A stretch of 64,000 nucleotides of DNA from Cyanobacteria bacterium SZAS-4 (GCA_018266255.1 JAFEAT010000007.1:310001-374000), one strand, 5' to 3'. Numbered from the stretch's first letter, positions 46,108 to 55,651 are shown. Notes: generated from the sequence alone by a model not told the origin. Program-made: numbers and translations.

Positions 46108-46311
46108 GTGGAGTTGACCTAGCCATGACTGTAGCGACCCTACCGCGTGACTCGACAGTTTAGTGAGTATCGCCGCAAAGACAACGTTAATGAGCATCTC
46201 CGGCAGACTCATCAATCCAAGCAAAAATCACTCGGTATTTTTGGAACTAATTCCCCGACAAACTCTTCATTGCTAGGGTCACTGAGATTTGAGCAAAACC
46301 TGGAGGATATA

Positions 46312-46581
46312 ATGGGTATTTTAAGTTTCATCCTATTTTTGATTGTGGCAGCAGCATGTGCCTGGATAGCTGAGAGATTGGTACCTGGCTCGATTCCTGG
46401 TGGATTCCTTACATCAGCGATTGTCGGTATTATCGGTGCTTGGGTAGGCGGAAGCATGATCGGTCATGTTGGACCAGACCTCGCTGGAGTATCGCTGGTG
46501 CCCTGCATCCTCGGTTCAGCCGTCTGTGTTTTCCTCGGAGCACTCTTGTCTCGCGGATTCAACCGACGCGGTGCAATCTAA
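46312..46581 (+). CDS. GlsB/YeaQ/YmgE-type small membrane protein
   Basis: 89 residues with three hydrophobic segments and the family pattern AWIAERLVPGSIPGGFLTSAIVGIIGAWVGG. Members are small stress-linked inner-membrane proteins of unknown mechanism. The ATG at 46312 has a perfect GGAGG (46302-46306) at 5 bases; longer in-frame extensions have no such site. A Rho-independent terminator follows. Confidence 0.88.
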   Translation: MGILSFILFLIVAAACAWIAERLVPGSIPGGFLTSAIVGIIGAWVGGSMIGHVGPDLAGVSLVPCILGSAVCVFLGALLSRGFNRRGAI

Positions 46582-46635
46582 GAACTTGTGGATCTAACAC
46601 TTCCGGTCTGATTTATATCGGACTGAAATATATCG

Positions 46636-46665
46636 AAAACGTTCGCCTTTGAGCGGACGTTTTTT
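46636..46665 (+). terminator. Rho-independent terminator
   Basis: AAAACGTTCGC at 46636-46646 pairs with GCGGACGTTTT at 46653-46663 (one G-U pair), loop of 6, followed by further T residues. It ends the YeaQ-type gene, 55 bases after its stop. Confidence 0.85.
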
Positions 46666-46766
46666 GTTGGGCGTGAGCGAGTATTACCGAGATCGAGAGC
46701 GCGCTTCAGGGAATTCCATTGATACCAAATATAGTGCGCACAGCAGAGCTGGACAATTTCGAAAGG

Positions 46767-47447
46767 TTAAACAAGCCCTTCGCGCATAGCCTTCACCGCA
46801 GCTTGAGTGCGATCGGAAACAGCCAATTTCTCCATGATGTGGCGCATGTGAGTTTTGACAGTTTCCACGCTCAAAATCAGCTTGTCAGCAATTTCTTGAT
46901 TACTCAACCCCTCTACAACTAACTTGAGAACTTCCAGTTCTCGCTGAGACAGTGGCGAAGCAAGAGAGCTAGACTTGGTCGAGGTCTCGGCGCCCGCCGC
47001 CGGTGACGCGGTTGCACAAGCACGCAAAACGCGACTTGCCACACCTGGAGCCAACCAAGCAACACCGTCAGCTACGGCACGAATAGCCATGACAAGCTGA
47101 GTGCCCGAGACTTCTTTCAAACAATATCCATCAGCACCAGCACCCAATGCGGCGAAAATATCACGATCATTGTCGTGCGAAGTGAGCATAATCACACGCG
47201 TTCCTGGCACTTCTTGCTTGATCTTCGTGGTGGCATCGATGCCATCCATCAATGGTAATCCAATATCCATAAGAACGACTTGAGGCTTCAGCTCTGCCAC
47301 TTTCTTCACGGTCATCTTGCCATCAGCAGCTTCACCAACTACTGAAAATCCAGGCACATGTTCCAATGTAAGACGCAGACCAACTCGTGTAATCTCATGA
47401 TCTTCAGCAATGAAAATATTGATCTTTGGTGCTTCGGCATCGTCCAT
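46767..47447 (-). CDS. NarL/FixJ-family response regulator
   Basis: 226 residues. Receiver domain: acidic pair in [10 protein letters not shown] (Glu15-Asp16), phospho-acceptor Asp61 in VVLMDIGLP, Thr/Ser in MLTSHD, and Lys in GADGYCLKE. LuxR-type DNA-binding domain: [45 protein letters not shown], near residues 160-210. All functional residues present. No sensor kinase lies beside it, so its partner is elsewhere. A 15-bp direct repeat lies 40-80 bases upstream of the start. Confidence 0.95.
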   Translation of the reverse strand: MDDAEAPKINIFIAEDHEITRVGLRLTLEHVPGFSVVGEAADGKMTVKKVAELKPQVVLMDIGLPLMDGIDATTKIKQEVPGTRVIMLTSHDNDRDIFAALGAGADGYCLKEVSGTQLVMAIRAVADGVAWLAPGVASRVLRACATASPAAGAETSTKSSSLASPLSQRELEVLKLVVEGLSNQEIADKLILSVETVKTHMRHIMEKLAVSDRTQAAVKAMREGLV

Positions 47448-47494
47448 CGAGATCTATCTCCCAGGTTCTTAGCGATCAGGTAAAGGACCGAACA

Positions 47495-47533
47495 GCGCAA
47501 TTCTAGCAGGCGCAATTCTAGCAGGCGCAACTC
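47495..47533. repeat. 15-bp tandem repeat upstream of the response regulator
   Basis: GCGCAATTCTAGCAG occurs twice without change (47495-47509 and 47510-47524) plus a partial third. It lies 48 bases before the start of the NarL-type gene, within the presumed promoter region. Confidence 0.85.
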
Positions 47534-47593
47534 CTTCATTCCCTACTAGTGCGAAAGTAACTCTTTTGGCGCTAAGACACTAAAGTATTCGTG

Positions 47594-49936
47594 TTAGCTG
47601 ATGGACAGACTAATGGACTCCAATTTTCCATCATAGAGAAGGCTAAAATTCCTTCTAGGAGAATCGAAACCTAGCTCAACAGGTTGAGCCACAAATTTTC
47701 CCTCGTCGACTTTAAGCCGCCACTCATTGTAGAAACCATCTTCGTAATCGAATGTACTACCATCGTCTTCAATGAAAATTCCCTTGGCAGACTTTCCGAA
47801 ACATTGAAATGTAATTGGAGACTGAGCATATTCGGCCGTGCTTTGCATAACATCGCACATCGGAATCACTGAACCATCCTTGACGAAGACAGGAATTGCA
47901 TCGAGTCCCCACTGCACTTTGTGTACCTGTCCACCCTCGAGCGGTTCGCCACCCTCGAACGGGTGCCACAAACCTTCCGGCAGATAGACACTGCGCCACG
48001 TTCTGCCCCGTTCGATAATCGGAGCGACGAGCAATTGCTCGCCGAATAAAAATTGATCGTCAACTTCGCGGGCAAATTGATCCTCTGGATAGTGCCAAGC
48101 CAAAGGTCTCATCAGCGGAGCACCTGAACGAGAGCTCTCCCAAAACAGCGAATAGATGTAGGGCAGGAGTCGATATCTTGTTTCGATGAATTTTCTACAG
48201 TGTGCTTCGACAGTTGGTCCGAAAGCCCATGGTTCCTGGGAATCGCCCTTCATCCAGCAGTGATTGCGAAAATATGGGTAGAACAGACCAAGCGCATACC
48301 AGCGCGTCAGCAGTTCGCCGGAACAGTTGTGACCAAAGCCACCAATATCCACGCCACTAAATGCGACACCAGACAGACCCATGTTGAGGAGCATCGGAAT
48401 ACTGCGTGCGAGATGATGCCACCACGACATATTGTCACCGAGCCACACAGCGGCGTAGCGCTGAACACCCGCATATCCGGACCGTGTCAAAATGAATGGA
48501 CGCTGATTAGGTCTCAGTGCCAACATTCCTTCGTAACTAGAACGACTCATCATGCTGCCGTAAAGATTGCGAACTTCGTAATGACCTAACTTTCCTTCCG
48601 GCGTTTCTTGCATGAACAGCTGGTCTTCATCTTTTGGAAGTTCGTGAGCCGACCAATCCAATGGTTCCTGATTCTTGAAAATAGCGGGCTCGTTCATATC
48701 GTTCCAGATACCGGCAATTCCATTTTCGGTATGGAAGCCGTGCTGCGCCGCCCACCACATGCGCACATCTGGTTTAAGAAAATCTGGAAACACAGATTGT
48801 CCTGGCCAGACTTCGCCGATAAACAGCTTGTCATCAGACTTCTTGCAAAAATAATCGTGTTTTTTTCCGTCGGTGAAGACAAAGAATTTGGAATCTTTTT
48901 TCACACCAGGATCAATGATGGCAGTCACTTTAAAATTGTTGCGATTCAAGTCAGCGATTAAGTCTTTGAAGTCTGGAAAACGTTCTTTTGAGAACGTGAA
49001 GACCCTGTATTCATCCATGTAATCGATATCGAGCACGATACCATCGCAGGGTATTTGCCGTTGCCTAAATTCATGTGCGATGCGCACAACTGTCTCTTGA
49101 TCTGGATAGCTCCAACGGCATTGCTGATGACCAGTGGCCCAAAGTGGTGGCAGTTTTGACCTTCCAGTCAGCGCGGTGAATGTTTTTACTACGTTTGGCA
49201 AGCTTGACGGACCGATGCAATAGAGTTGCCAACCGCGACGAGATAGTAATTCCACCGAAGCTTGATTTGTCAGTTCGGTATCGAGGTCCCAACGCTGCCG
49301 CGCGGGAGAATCCAAAAACAGCCCGATGAACTCTTCACCATGCTCGACAATCAAAAAAGGAATCGACTTGTACATGGAGTCCATCGATTCGATGTGGAGA
49401 TGGTTGTCAGTATTAAATAAAGTATGGGAACTTGAGCGTAAATTAAGCGACGAGTTCCGCTCGCCCAAGCCTAGGCATCGAGCTCCCGGTGCCAGATCGA
49501 AAAAGAATTGCCAGCAGCTTTCGGACGTCTGTTGCCATTCCAAATTAAGAGGCAAGCTCGCGCCAGCGGCGTCTGTGAAGCGTCCGTCATCAGAAACGTC
49601 CGCAAACTCCTTAGCAAAGTCAGCGTCAGACTGCTCAACACGACGGTCGGGTCCATCCAAATCATCGTCCATGTCATCAGGCCACGGTTCTTCCTCATGG
49701 AGGCTGTTCTGCTCTTCCACTTGACCAGCTGACGCAGAGTGAACGACTGCGTAAGAGTGCGGCGGAGCTACATGCCCTTTAGGCCATGTGCTTACCCTGA
49801 GAACCTCGACACCCAAAAAGACGGCTCGTTCAGTAATGGACTCGCCAGCAAATATATTCTTTTGCCGCTTGGATTCAATTCGCGAAGGTAATTTCCTTGC
49901 AGATTCCCAATCAGCAGCCAATTCGATAGGCTTCAC
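47594..49936 (-). CDS. Alpha-glucosidase, glycoside hydrolase family 31
   Basis: About 780 residues. Catalytic nucleophile motif GIWNDMNEPAIF (Asp near residue 415), GH31 features WATGHQQCRWSYPDQETVVRIAHEFRQRQIPCDGIVLDIDYMD, RPFILTRSGYAGVQRYAAVWLGDNMSWW with the acid/base region, and GVAFSGVDIGGFGHNCSGELLTRWYALGLFYPYFRNH. This matches bacterial alpha-glucosidases that cut alpha-1,4 or other alpha-glucosidic bonds from the non-reducing end. No signal peptide. I chose GTG 49936, with GGAG 9 bases upstream; a TTG at 49951 would add five residues. Acidic stretch near residues 95-115 is unusual but in a linker. Confidence 0.93.
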   Translation of the reverse strand: MKPIELAADWESARKLPSRIESKRQKNIFAGESITERAVFLGVEVLRVSTWPKGHVAPPHSYAVVHSASAGQVEEQNSLHEEEPWPDDMDDDLDGPDRRVEQSDADFAKEFADVSDDGRFTDAAGASLPLNLEWQQTSESCWQFFFDLAPGARCLGLGERNSSLNLRSSSHTLFNTDNHLHIESMDSMYKSIPFLIVEHGEEFIGLFLDSPARQRWDLDTELTNQASVELLSRRGWQLYCIGPSSLPNVVKTFTALTGRSKLPPLWATGHQQCRWSYPDQETVVRIAHEFRQRQIPCDGIVLDIDYMDEYRVFTFSKERFPDFKDLIADLNRNNFKVTAIIDPGVKKDSKFFVFTDGKKHDYFCKKSDDKLFIGEVWPGQSVFPDFLKPDVRMWWAAQHGFHTENGIAGIWNDMNEPAIFKNQEPLDWSAHELPKDEDQLFMQETPEGKLGHYEVRNLYGSMMSRSSYEGMLALRPNQRPFILTRSGYAGVQRYAAVWLGDNMSWWHHLARSIPMLLNMGLSGVAFSGVDIGGFGHNCSGELLTRWYALGLFYPYFRNHCWMKGDSQEPWAFGPTVEAHCRKFIETRYRLLPYIYSLFWESSRSGAPLMRPLAWHYPEDQFAREVDDQFLFGEQLLVAPIIERGRTWRSVYLPEGLWHPFEGGEPLEGGQVHKVQWGLDAIPVFVKDGSVIPMCDVMQSTAEYAQSPITFQCFGKSAKGIFIEDDGSTFDYEDGFYNEWRLKVDEGKFVAQPVELGFDSPRRNFSLLYDGKLESISLSIS

Positions 49937-49976
49937 AGGTGCGTACTCCAATAGGGTTCAAGCAACGCTTTATATA

Positions 49977-50030
49977 ATAGCGGGAGACTTGCATATAGCG
50001 GGACACTTGCTTATAGCTCGATACTCGCGA
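49977..50030. repeat. 18-bp tandem repeat upstream of the glucosidase gene
   Basis: Three units starting ATAGCGGGAGACTTGCAT (49977-49994, 49995-50012, 50013-50030), the last diverged. It lies 41 bases before the GH31 start, in the gap to the TPR-thioredoxin gene. Confidence 0.8.
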
Positions 50031-50138
50031 CATTCAGTCCCGAGAGACTTTTATCCGACAGGTGACGCTACTCTTTACAGCCCAAAGGCACGCGAGCTCC
50101 CATCAACAGCTTCGTCAACGCGGCTGCTGATACTGAAC

Positions 50139-50846
50139 CTATCCCGGCACTAGAATTTTTTTGATCTCGTCGTTGATGATTGTTTCGCCGGAAAATCCGA
50201 TCGAAAAACTTACGACTTCTCCACGAGTATTGAGATAAACAATAGTTGGAATAGGGCTGATGTCGTACTGATCGAGTAGTTTCTGATTTTTTGCGTCATC
50301 GACATCGACTCGAAGAAAATTGATTTTGTCACCATATTCGGTTTTTGCTTTTTCCAAAGTCGTATGTAGCTGCTGACACGGATTGCACCACGTGGCATAA
50401 AAGTCGATTATTGTCGGTTTGGATTCGTTCTCCTTCTGGACTGGCAAATCCAGCATAGATACAAGCTTCTGTGTATCCGGTCCGGTTTTAGGGGCGATCA
50501 AATCTTGCGGCAATTTCATAATTTCAACGTTTGCTTTTTGAGCGTTGGTTGAACCATGTCCAACTCGGATCGCAAGCCGTAACTGCTCTTTCGCTTTGTT
50601 GTAATCTTTCAACTTGCAATAGACTTGACCAAGCAAAAGATGTCCTTCGCAACTTTTCGGAGAATTTTTCACGACGACTTGAAGATCCGAAACAGCTCTC
50701 TTGTACTGCCCTCTAGCAATACAAGCCTTACCGCATTTCAGGGAGTCTACCGCAGCACGAGCAGCACTTGCACCACATATGGTGTTGACAGCAATCGAAA
50801 CGCAACTCAAAACCATCAGTAAAGAGTATCGGTATAATTTCACCAC
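50139..50846 (-). CDS. Exported TPR-thioredoxin fusion
   Basis: About 235 residues. I chose the GTG at 50846: GGAGG lies just before it and the start then gives a signal peptide (VVKLYRYSLLMVLSCVSIAVNTICGASAARA). Residues about 30-100 form TPR-like helices (KCGKACIARGQYKRAVSDLQVVV, GHLLLGQVYCKLKDYNKAKEQL). The C-terminal part is a thioredoxin fold with FYATWCNPCQQL (active CxxC with Asn-Pro) and the cis-Pro in SPIPTIV. Likely a periplasmic thiol-disulfide oxidoreductase. It lies 40 bases downstream of the lipase gene and shares its direction. Confidence 0.85.
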   Translation of the reverse strand: MVKLYRYSLLMVLSCVSIAVNTICGASAARAAVDSLKCGKACIARGQYKRAVSDLQVVVKNSPKSCEGHLLLGQVYCKLKDYNKAKEQLRLAIRVGHGSTNAQKANVEIMKLPQDLIAPKTGPDTQKLVSMLDLPVQKENESKPTIIDFYATWCNPCQQLHTTLEKAKTEYGDKINFLRVDVDDAKNQKLLDQYDISPIPTIVYLNTRGEVVSFSIGFSGETIINDEIKKILVPG

Positions 50847-50886
50847 TTTGTCCTCCAACCTAATTCGATGTCCATTCAGTGCCCCT

Positions 50887-52113
50887 CTAGTGCGCGCTTT
50901 CATCGACAATTGAATGTGATTTTTCGGTTTGAGTGCGCGAATCATCGACCTTAGTGCGTGAATCATCGACTACGGTGCGTGAATCATCGACTTTAGTGCG
51001 CGAATCATCGACTACGGTGCGTGAATCATCGACTACGGTGCGTGAATCATCGACTGCTGTGTGCGCATCTTTGCCACTGGCGACTGTGAGTAAGTGGGCT
51101 TCGATCCACTTGCTTACTTTGTTTATTCCTTCATCGGTAAATTGATTTTCTTCAAAGATCAAGTGCTCACCATTGGCGATTAAATCCAATTGTCTATCTT
51201 TGGTGGCAAGTTCGTTGAACAGTTCGACAGTGCCTTGCGGTTTAACAAGCTTATCCCGGCACCCTTGAACGAACAGCACTGGTGTCACTTGGATCAGCTT
51301 GGCGCACTTATGATTTTGATTCATAAAATGTTGAAACTGCAAGAGTTCATTTGCCGACAGATTAAGCTTGTTGAGCGGATCCTTGCTCCATTGATCTCTT
51401 AAGTCTTGTTTTTCAGTGGCCTGAGAAATTATATCTTTCCCCACATCGAATGGCTTGTCGGGATTCTCGAGAAGATGGATGGCAACCTCGAGGCGCGTGT
51501 GATTTTGCTTAAATCGATCGTTGGCCGGCACGGAGGATATAAGTCCGTCAACCAAATCGGGATAAATCGCAGTTGCGCGCAAGGCAATCGCACCTCCCAT
51601 CGACTCACCCAGCAAATACAAAGGCAGCCCCTTGTGGGCGCGATGCAAAACCTTCAATGTTGCTTGAATGTCATTCAAACAGCCGTCGAAATCCACGGTC
51701 TCGCGACCTTTTGCCTCCATAAATGAGCCAAACCCGCGCACGTCAATGGCATATACGGCGTAGCCGAGTCCAGCCATTCTCTTGCCGAAATCAGCGTAGG
51801 TTCCGTTGTGCAATCCCAATCCATGAACGCAAAGGATTACAGCTTTAGGCTTTTCGCTAGAAGGAAGCCAGGTCAGACAAGGCGCGTTACCACGACGGGC
51901 AGTTTTGCTCGACTGGAGTTCAAGCAGTTCTTTCTCTTTCTTGCGTTCGGACTTCTGCTCATCCGACTCGGAACGGGCAGTGCGTGGAATCGATGTCGGC
52001 GCGGATGGCGCAATCGATGTCGGCGCGCCCCCCAATTCTGATTCGACTGCACTTACTGGGAGGCGGGTCAAAGATAGCAACAGAGCGAGGAATGCATAAT
52101 TTCGATATGACAT
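50887..52113 (-). CDS. Exported alpha/beta hydrolase (monoacylglycerol lipase-like)
   Basis: About 408 residues. The ATG at 52113 gives a clear signal peptide (MSYRNYAFLALLLSLTRLPVSAVE); longer starts would overlap the divergent MFS gene. After an Arg/Lys/Glu-rich linker, the hydrolase domain begins with VILCVHGLGLHNGTY; the nucleophile elbow is LLGESMGGAIALRA, and the acid and His lie in GCRDKLVKP and NGEHLIFEE. This fits Hydrolase_4/monoacylglycerol lipase. The C-terminus is a tail of six VDDSRT(V/K) repeats. No SD seen, start inferred from the signal peptide. Confidence 0.85.
   Translation of the reverse strand: MSYRNYAFLALLLSLTRLPVSAVESELGGAPTSIAPSAPTSIPRTARSESDEQKSERKKEKELLELQSSKTARRGNAPCLTWLPSSEKPKAVILCVHGLGLHNGTYADFGKRMAGLGYAVYAIDVRGFGSFMEAKGRETVDFDGCLNDIQATLKVLHRAHKGLPLYLLGESMGGAIALRATAIYPDLVDGLISSVPANDRFKQNHTRLEVAIHLLENPDKPFDVGKDIISQATEKQDLRDQWSKDPLNKLNLSANELLQFQHFMNQNHKCAKLIQVTPVLFVQGCRDKLVKPQGTVELFNELATKDRQLDLIANGEHLIFEENQFTDEGINKVSKWIEAHLLTVASGKDAHTAVDDSRTVVDDSRTVVDDSRTKVDDSRTVVDDSRTKVDDSRTQTEKSHSIVDESAH
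50930..51060. repeat. 21-bp tandem repeat coding for VDDSRT units
   Basis: About six copies of a 21-base unit containing CGTGAATCATCGACTACGGTG or close variants (T/A, C/T changes), read on the minus strand as VDDSRT(V/K) at the C-terminus of the lipase. The repeat is open on both strands, but only the minus-strand reading continues a gene. Confidence 0.9.
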
Positions 52114-52332
52114 CGGCGGTATACAGATAAAATTCGGGACCTTAACAGATATTGTCGCATGTTCACTTCGCTCATATAGAACATCGATAGTCTCGATGAT
52201 GCGAATAAATATGCCTGAGCAATTCCCCTTAAATTGAATTCCGATGCCGCGAAACGAAGGTACAGAGTATGATTCAAACAACGCTTGACCGGGCGTAAAC
52301 GATCTTGTGCTTTTTATTTGAGAGAAAGCGTA

Positions 52333-53580
52333 GTGAACTGGCAACTTGTTCGATATCTTCTTGGCACCGGGTTGACGACGTTTGCAGACCGGTCGGCGCA
52401 AGTGCAACTTCTTTCGACTGTGGTAATGTCCGGTCCCGATGGACAAGGACTCGGCTCGAACACTCTATCCCTTCTCATGCCTTTCGTGCTCCTCAGTTAT
52501 GCACTAGGAGCTCTTGCAGACAATCAAGACAATCGAAAGCTGCTCATATACACCACTCTTATTCGAGGGCTACTAGTGCTCAGTGTTCCGACGATTTTGA
52601 CTTTGTTTGGAGCAACTGGAGTGATCGTTCCATCGAGCATTTTCACTCTCTCTGCCTGCGTCGCCATCTGTACGATTTTGGATTTTGCACTCCTGCCTCG
52701 ACTGTCAGACAGCTCCAAGCAATTACGAACTGCAAACGCGATTTCCTTGTTCACCATAACCGCGGCAACTTTAGCTGCGGTCAGCATCGCCCCCACACTT
52801 TCAGACATCTGGTTGCCGCATGACACCTTGAGAGTGGCAGCAGTTTTGTATTTCGTTGCTATGTGTCTTTTTTGGACAATGGATCGCACAAAAACAAAAA
52901 TTTTGCCTCGTGCCGTCAACCAAACAAGAGAATTAGCAAACGTCTTCAAAGTCCGAAAGGGCTCGATTTCAATATTTCGACTTGGATTTTTCACCTACGT
53001 CGGGCACGGTATATTTTACTGTTTGTTTCTAATTTTTTGTATTCAAAACACGCAGCTAAATAACGCACAATCATCCAACATTTTCGCGATTCTGGCGTGG
53101 GGATTCTTGTCCGGCGTCGTTGCATCATTGACCTTATTGAGACGATTCAAAACCAGTTCATTGATAGGTTACAGCACCGCCTTGTCCGCCCTAGCGTGTC
53201 TGCTCTTCGCTACCGCCGGCAATAACTACACAGCACTAAGACTTTTTTTGCTCATTATGGGCACCACAGGAGCCACCACATTAATCTGCATCAATACACT
53301 GCTGCAGAGAGAATTCAATTGCAACGTACGAGGAAAAGTATATGGAGCAATCCTTTGCCTGGCGACAGCTACATACACTCTAGCCACAGTTGGCGTTGAA
53401 CAGATCACCACTCACTACGCAGCATTGACGATCGTGCGAGTCATGGCGGCAGGGTGGTTAGTTTTTGTCGTTCTGGTTGCGATCAGTTCAAATGGACTCA
53501 AGACCAGATGGCGCAAGGCACGTTGCGAGCGCAAATCCAGGCTGTCAGGAAATTCGGCACAAGTGACGGTCGAAAAATGA
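52333..53580 (+). CDS. Major facilitator superfamily transporter
   Basis: About 415 residues with 11 or 12 membrane helices. VRYLLGTGLTTFADRSAQVQLLSTVVM opens TM1; FVLLSYALGALADNQDNRKLLIYTTLIRGLL fits the TM2-TM3 loop with a changed G-x-x-x-D-R-x-x-R motif (ADNQDNRKLL). Substrate not recognisable; it is of the general efflux type. I chose GTG 52333; TTG 52285 would add 16 residues. Its stop codon overlaps the next start (ATGA), so the RNA methyltransferase gene is coupled to it. Confidence 0.8.
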   Translation: MNWQLVRYLLGTGLTTFADRSAQVQLLSTVVMSGPDGQGLGSNTLSLLMPFVLLSYALGALADNQDNRKLLIYTTLIRGLLVLSVPTILTLFGATGVIVPSSIFTLSACVAICTILDFALLPRLSDSSKQLRTANAISLFTITAATLAAVSIAPTLSDIWLPHDTLRVAAVLYFVAMCLFWTMDRTKTKILPRAVNQTRELANVFKVRKGSISIFRLGFFTYVGHGIFYCLFLIFCIQNTQLNNAQSSNIFAILAWGFLSGVVASLTLLRRFKTSSLIGYSTALSALACLLFATAGNNYTALRLFLLIMGTTGATTLICINTLLQREFNCNVRGKVYGAILCLATATYTLATVGVEQITTHYAALTIVRVMAAGWLVFVVLVAISSNGLKTRWRKARCERKSRLSGNSAQVTVEK

Positions 53581-54338
53581 CAACGCCCAATGCAGACGAA
53601 ATTTACTTCGTACTAGTTCGACCAGTCTTCCTGGGCAACATAGGATCATTCGCTCGCCTGTTGAAAAATTTTGGTTTTCGCAATTTGCGATTTGTGGACG
53701 CTCCAAAGAATTATAAGGATGCGGAAGCCCGCAAAATGGCAGTCGGCGCGTTTGATATCCTCAAGTCATCTGAGTCATTCGCCACCCTCAACGAGGCCCT
53801 CGCAGACATCGGCTTCATTGTGGGAACGACGACTGGACAACAGCGAACCCAGACACTTCTGCCCCTCGTCCAATCCCTCGAAAAAGTAAGAGCGAGCAGC
53901 GGCAACAAAATTGCCATTGTCTTCGGCGATGAGCGAAACGGCTTGAGCAACGAAGAAATGTCCCTGTGCCATATCTTGACCTGCATTGAAACGAACAAAG
54001 AATTTCCATCCCTGAATGTGGCACAAGCAGGATGCGTCATCGCCTATGAGCTTTCGAGGATGCGCGGGATGACTTCGCCTCACTCACCCATCGCTTCAGT
54101 AGTCGCCTTGCCGACCGGTAAGTCTGTCGACGAAATATTCGACCAAACCGCAATCCTTTTGGATCGAATTGACTTCTCTCGCAAATTCAACAAAGAGGTT
54201 GTCACTAAGGAGCTGCGACGCATCTTCTACAAGGCAGAGCTCACCAAACGTGAATCTGACCTTTTCAGGGGAGTGCTGCACAAACTAAACCAGGCACTCG
54301 AATGCACGGAAGTCAAACTCGATTTTTCAGAAGATTGA
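53577..54338 (+). CDS. SpoU/TrmJ-type RNA 2'-O-methyltransferase
   Basis: 253 residues. The N-terminal part reads YFVLVRPVFLGNIGSFARLLKNFGFRNLRFVDAP, matching TrmJ/LasT-type tRNA methyltransferases. The SAM-binding trefoil knot has FGDERNGLSNEE (motif 2) and FPSLNVAQAGCVIAYEL (motif 3); the asparagine N.G in motif 1 is present. It should methylate a ribose 2'-OH of tRNA (TrmJ: Cm32/Um32) or possibly rRNA. The ATG overlaps the MFS stop by four bases. The last 70 residues form the helical extension typical of TrmJ. Confidence 0.9.
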   Translation: MTTPNADEIYFVLVRPVFLGNIGSFARLLKNFGFRNLRFVDAPKNYKDAEARKMAVGAFDILKSSESFATLNEALADIGFIVGTTTGQQRTQTLLPLVQSLEKVRASSGNKIAIVFGDERNGLSNEEMSLCHILTCIETNKEFPSLNVAQAGCVIAYELSRMRGMTSPHSPIASVVALPTGKSVDEIFDQTAILLDRIDFSRKFNKEVVTKELRRIFYKAELTKRESDLFRGVLHKLNQALECTEVKLDFSED

Positions 54339-54383
54339 CTTCTCAAGACCTTCTCGACAACCAAAGGTTCTAGTCTGTAAAAA

Positions 54384-54401
54384 TAAGGCGATATCGGTTT
54401 A
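54384..54401. repeat. GATATC palindrome, copy 9
   Basis: Reads TAAGGCGATATCGGTTTA, 46 bases after the methyltransferase stop. The complementary strand reads CTAAACCGATATCGCCTTAT, nearly the sequence of copy 8. Confidence 0.85.
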
Positions 54402-54541
54402 GAACATCGAAAATCGAGGTCAAAACAGATTTCATTATCTGAGTAGCCGAATTTATAAACCGTCAAATTTTGTCGCTTTTCGAAAACACCCAATTCCTGC
54501 AGACCTTTCCCCTGATTGCGATTTGCGCTTCCGTAGACTTA

Positions 54542-54559
54542 TAAAGCGATATCAGTTTA
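54542..54559. repeat. GATATC palindrome, copy 10
   Basis: Reads TAAAGCGATATCAGTTTA, 158 bases from copy 9 centre to centre in the same gap and about 100 bases before the TPR gene start. Confidence 0.85.
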
Positions 54560-54661
54560 AAAAGCAAATTGATTGTCAAGGAACAGACAAAATGGGGTAA
54601 TTTTTGCTCAGGTGTTAAGATGACACTTGGTGTTGTGGTCCATCCTCGCTGGAGGCTTTAG

Positions 54662-55570
54662 ATGGTTTCGGTAAACAGATCGGTTCGATATTTGACGATG
54701 GTCGGTTCTGCGTTTTTGCTAGCGGGTACCTGCTGTCTATCCGCCATGGCTGACGGGGATATTTTGCCACCACCGCCGCCTGATGAAGACACTCCCAAAC
54801 CTGTTTTCGACCGAACACGGTACGTTCAAACTTATCCGATCAAGAAACCGGGTACGACGACAACTACGACCACAACTACGATCGTACCGCCTCAACCAGC
54901 CGTCACTACGACAACAACCGTCAGCAACACCACTGTGCAGACGACAACACCAGCTCCAACGACGACCGTAACCCCCCCGACTGCTACAAGCACTAATGTC
55001 AGTTTCAGACCTGCCAATGCAGCAGCTCAGGCACTGCTTAACAGGGCATATGACCAGATGCGCAAGAATGCTTTTCCAAATGCCGTCACACTGCTCAACG
55101 AGGCGGTCCGGGCTGACGCAAATAGCATCATTGCAAGACGATATCTCGCCTACGCACTCATTCGCATAGCCAGACCAGGAGATGCACTCAACCAGCTGAT
55201 TTTTCTCACCAACATGCTTAAGCCAAATGCACCAACAACGTTTGACAATTTCAATCTTGGCGAAGCGTATCTTTCATTGCGCAACTTTTCAGCTGCAGAA
55301 GATGCATTCAAATCAGTTGTAGCACTTGAACCTAGAAATGATGCGGCTCGAGGAGATTTGATCAAAGCTTACGCCTACGATTCAAAATTTCCGGAAGCAA
55401 TGCAGCAACTGACGATCGGTCAACAAAACCGAGATCCCAGAGTACAAAGGTATTATCGAACACTCTTAGAGTTGATTTACAACGCCAAGACAGCATCAAC
55501 GGTTGGCAGTGCTCCTAACGCACCAGCAGCCGAATCAACGAGCTCCTGGCAGCAAATCACACCTAAATAG
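54662..55570 (+). CDS. Exported TPR protein with Thr/Pro-rich linker
   Basis: 302 residues. An N-terminal signal sequence (VSVNRSVRYLTMVGSAFLLAGTCCLSAMA) is followed by DGDILPPPPP, a Thr-rich region (ten or more consecutive Thr; TTTTVSNTTVQTTTPAPTT) and then TPR units from about residue 120 (AAAQALLNRAYDQMRKNAFPNAVTLLNEAVRAD; FDNFNLGEAYLSLRNFSAAEDAFKSVVALEP). The Thr/Pro linker probably spans or attaches to the envelope. Excellent SD GGAGG with spacing 6. Partner unknown. The cysteines near the signal end (LAGTCC) leave a lipoprotein possible. Confidence 0.8.
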   Translation: MVSVNRSVRYLTMVGSAFLLAGTCCLSAMADGDILPPPPPDEDTPKPVFDRTRYVQTYPIKKPGTTTTTTTTTIVPPQPAVTTTTTVSNTTVQTTTPAPTTTVTPPTATSTNVSFRPANAAAQALLNRAYDQMRKNAFPNAVTLLNEAVRADANSIIARRYLAYALIRIARPGDALNQLIFLTNMLKPNAPTTFDNFNLGEAYLSLRNFSAAEDAFKSVVALEPRNDAARGDLIKAYAYDSKFPEAMQQLTIGQQNRDPRVQRYYRTLLELIYNAKTASTVGSAPNAPAAESTSSWQQITPK

Positions 55571-55651
55571 GTCAGAACTTCTGAGACTATGCTGACACAC
55601 CGTTCACAAACGAACCTTTGTGCAAACGAACTTGTGCAAAACAAACATCGA

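Larger units (their letters stand above)
54339..54661. other. Intergenic stretch with two GATATC palindromes
   Basis: About 323 bases between the methyltransferase and the exported TPR protein, with palindrome copies 9 and 10 and no recognisable gene, tRNA or terminator. Confidence 0.55.

Noticed and set aside
50933..51145. Plus-strand open frame with repeated RESST units
   Set aside because: It is the complement of the VDDSRT repeat; only the minus-strand frame continues a real gene.
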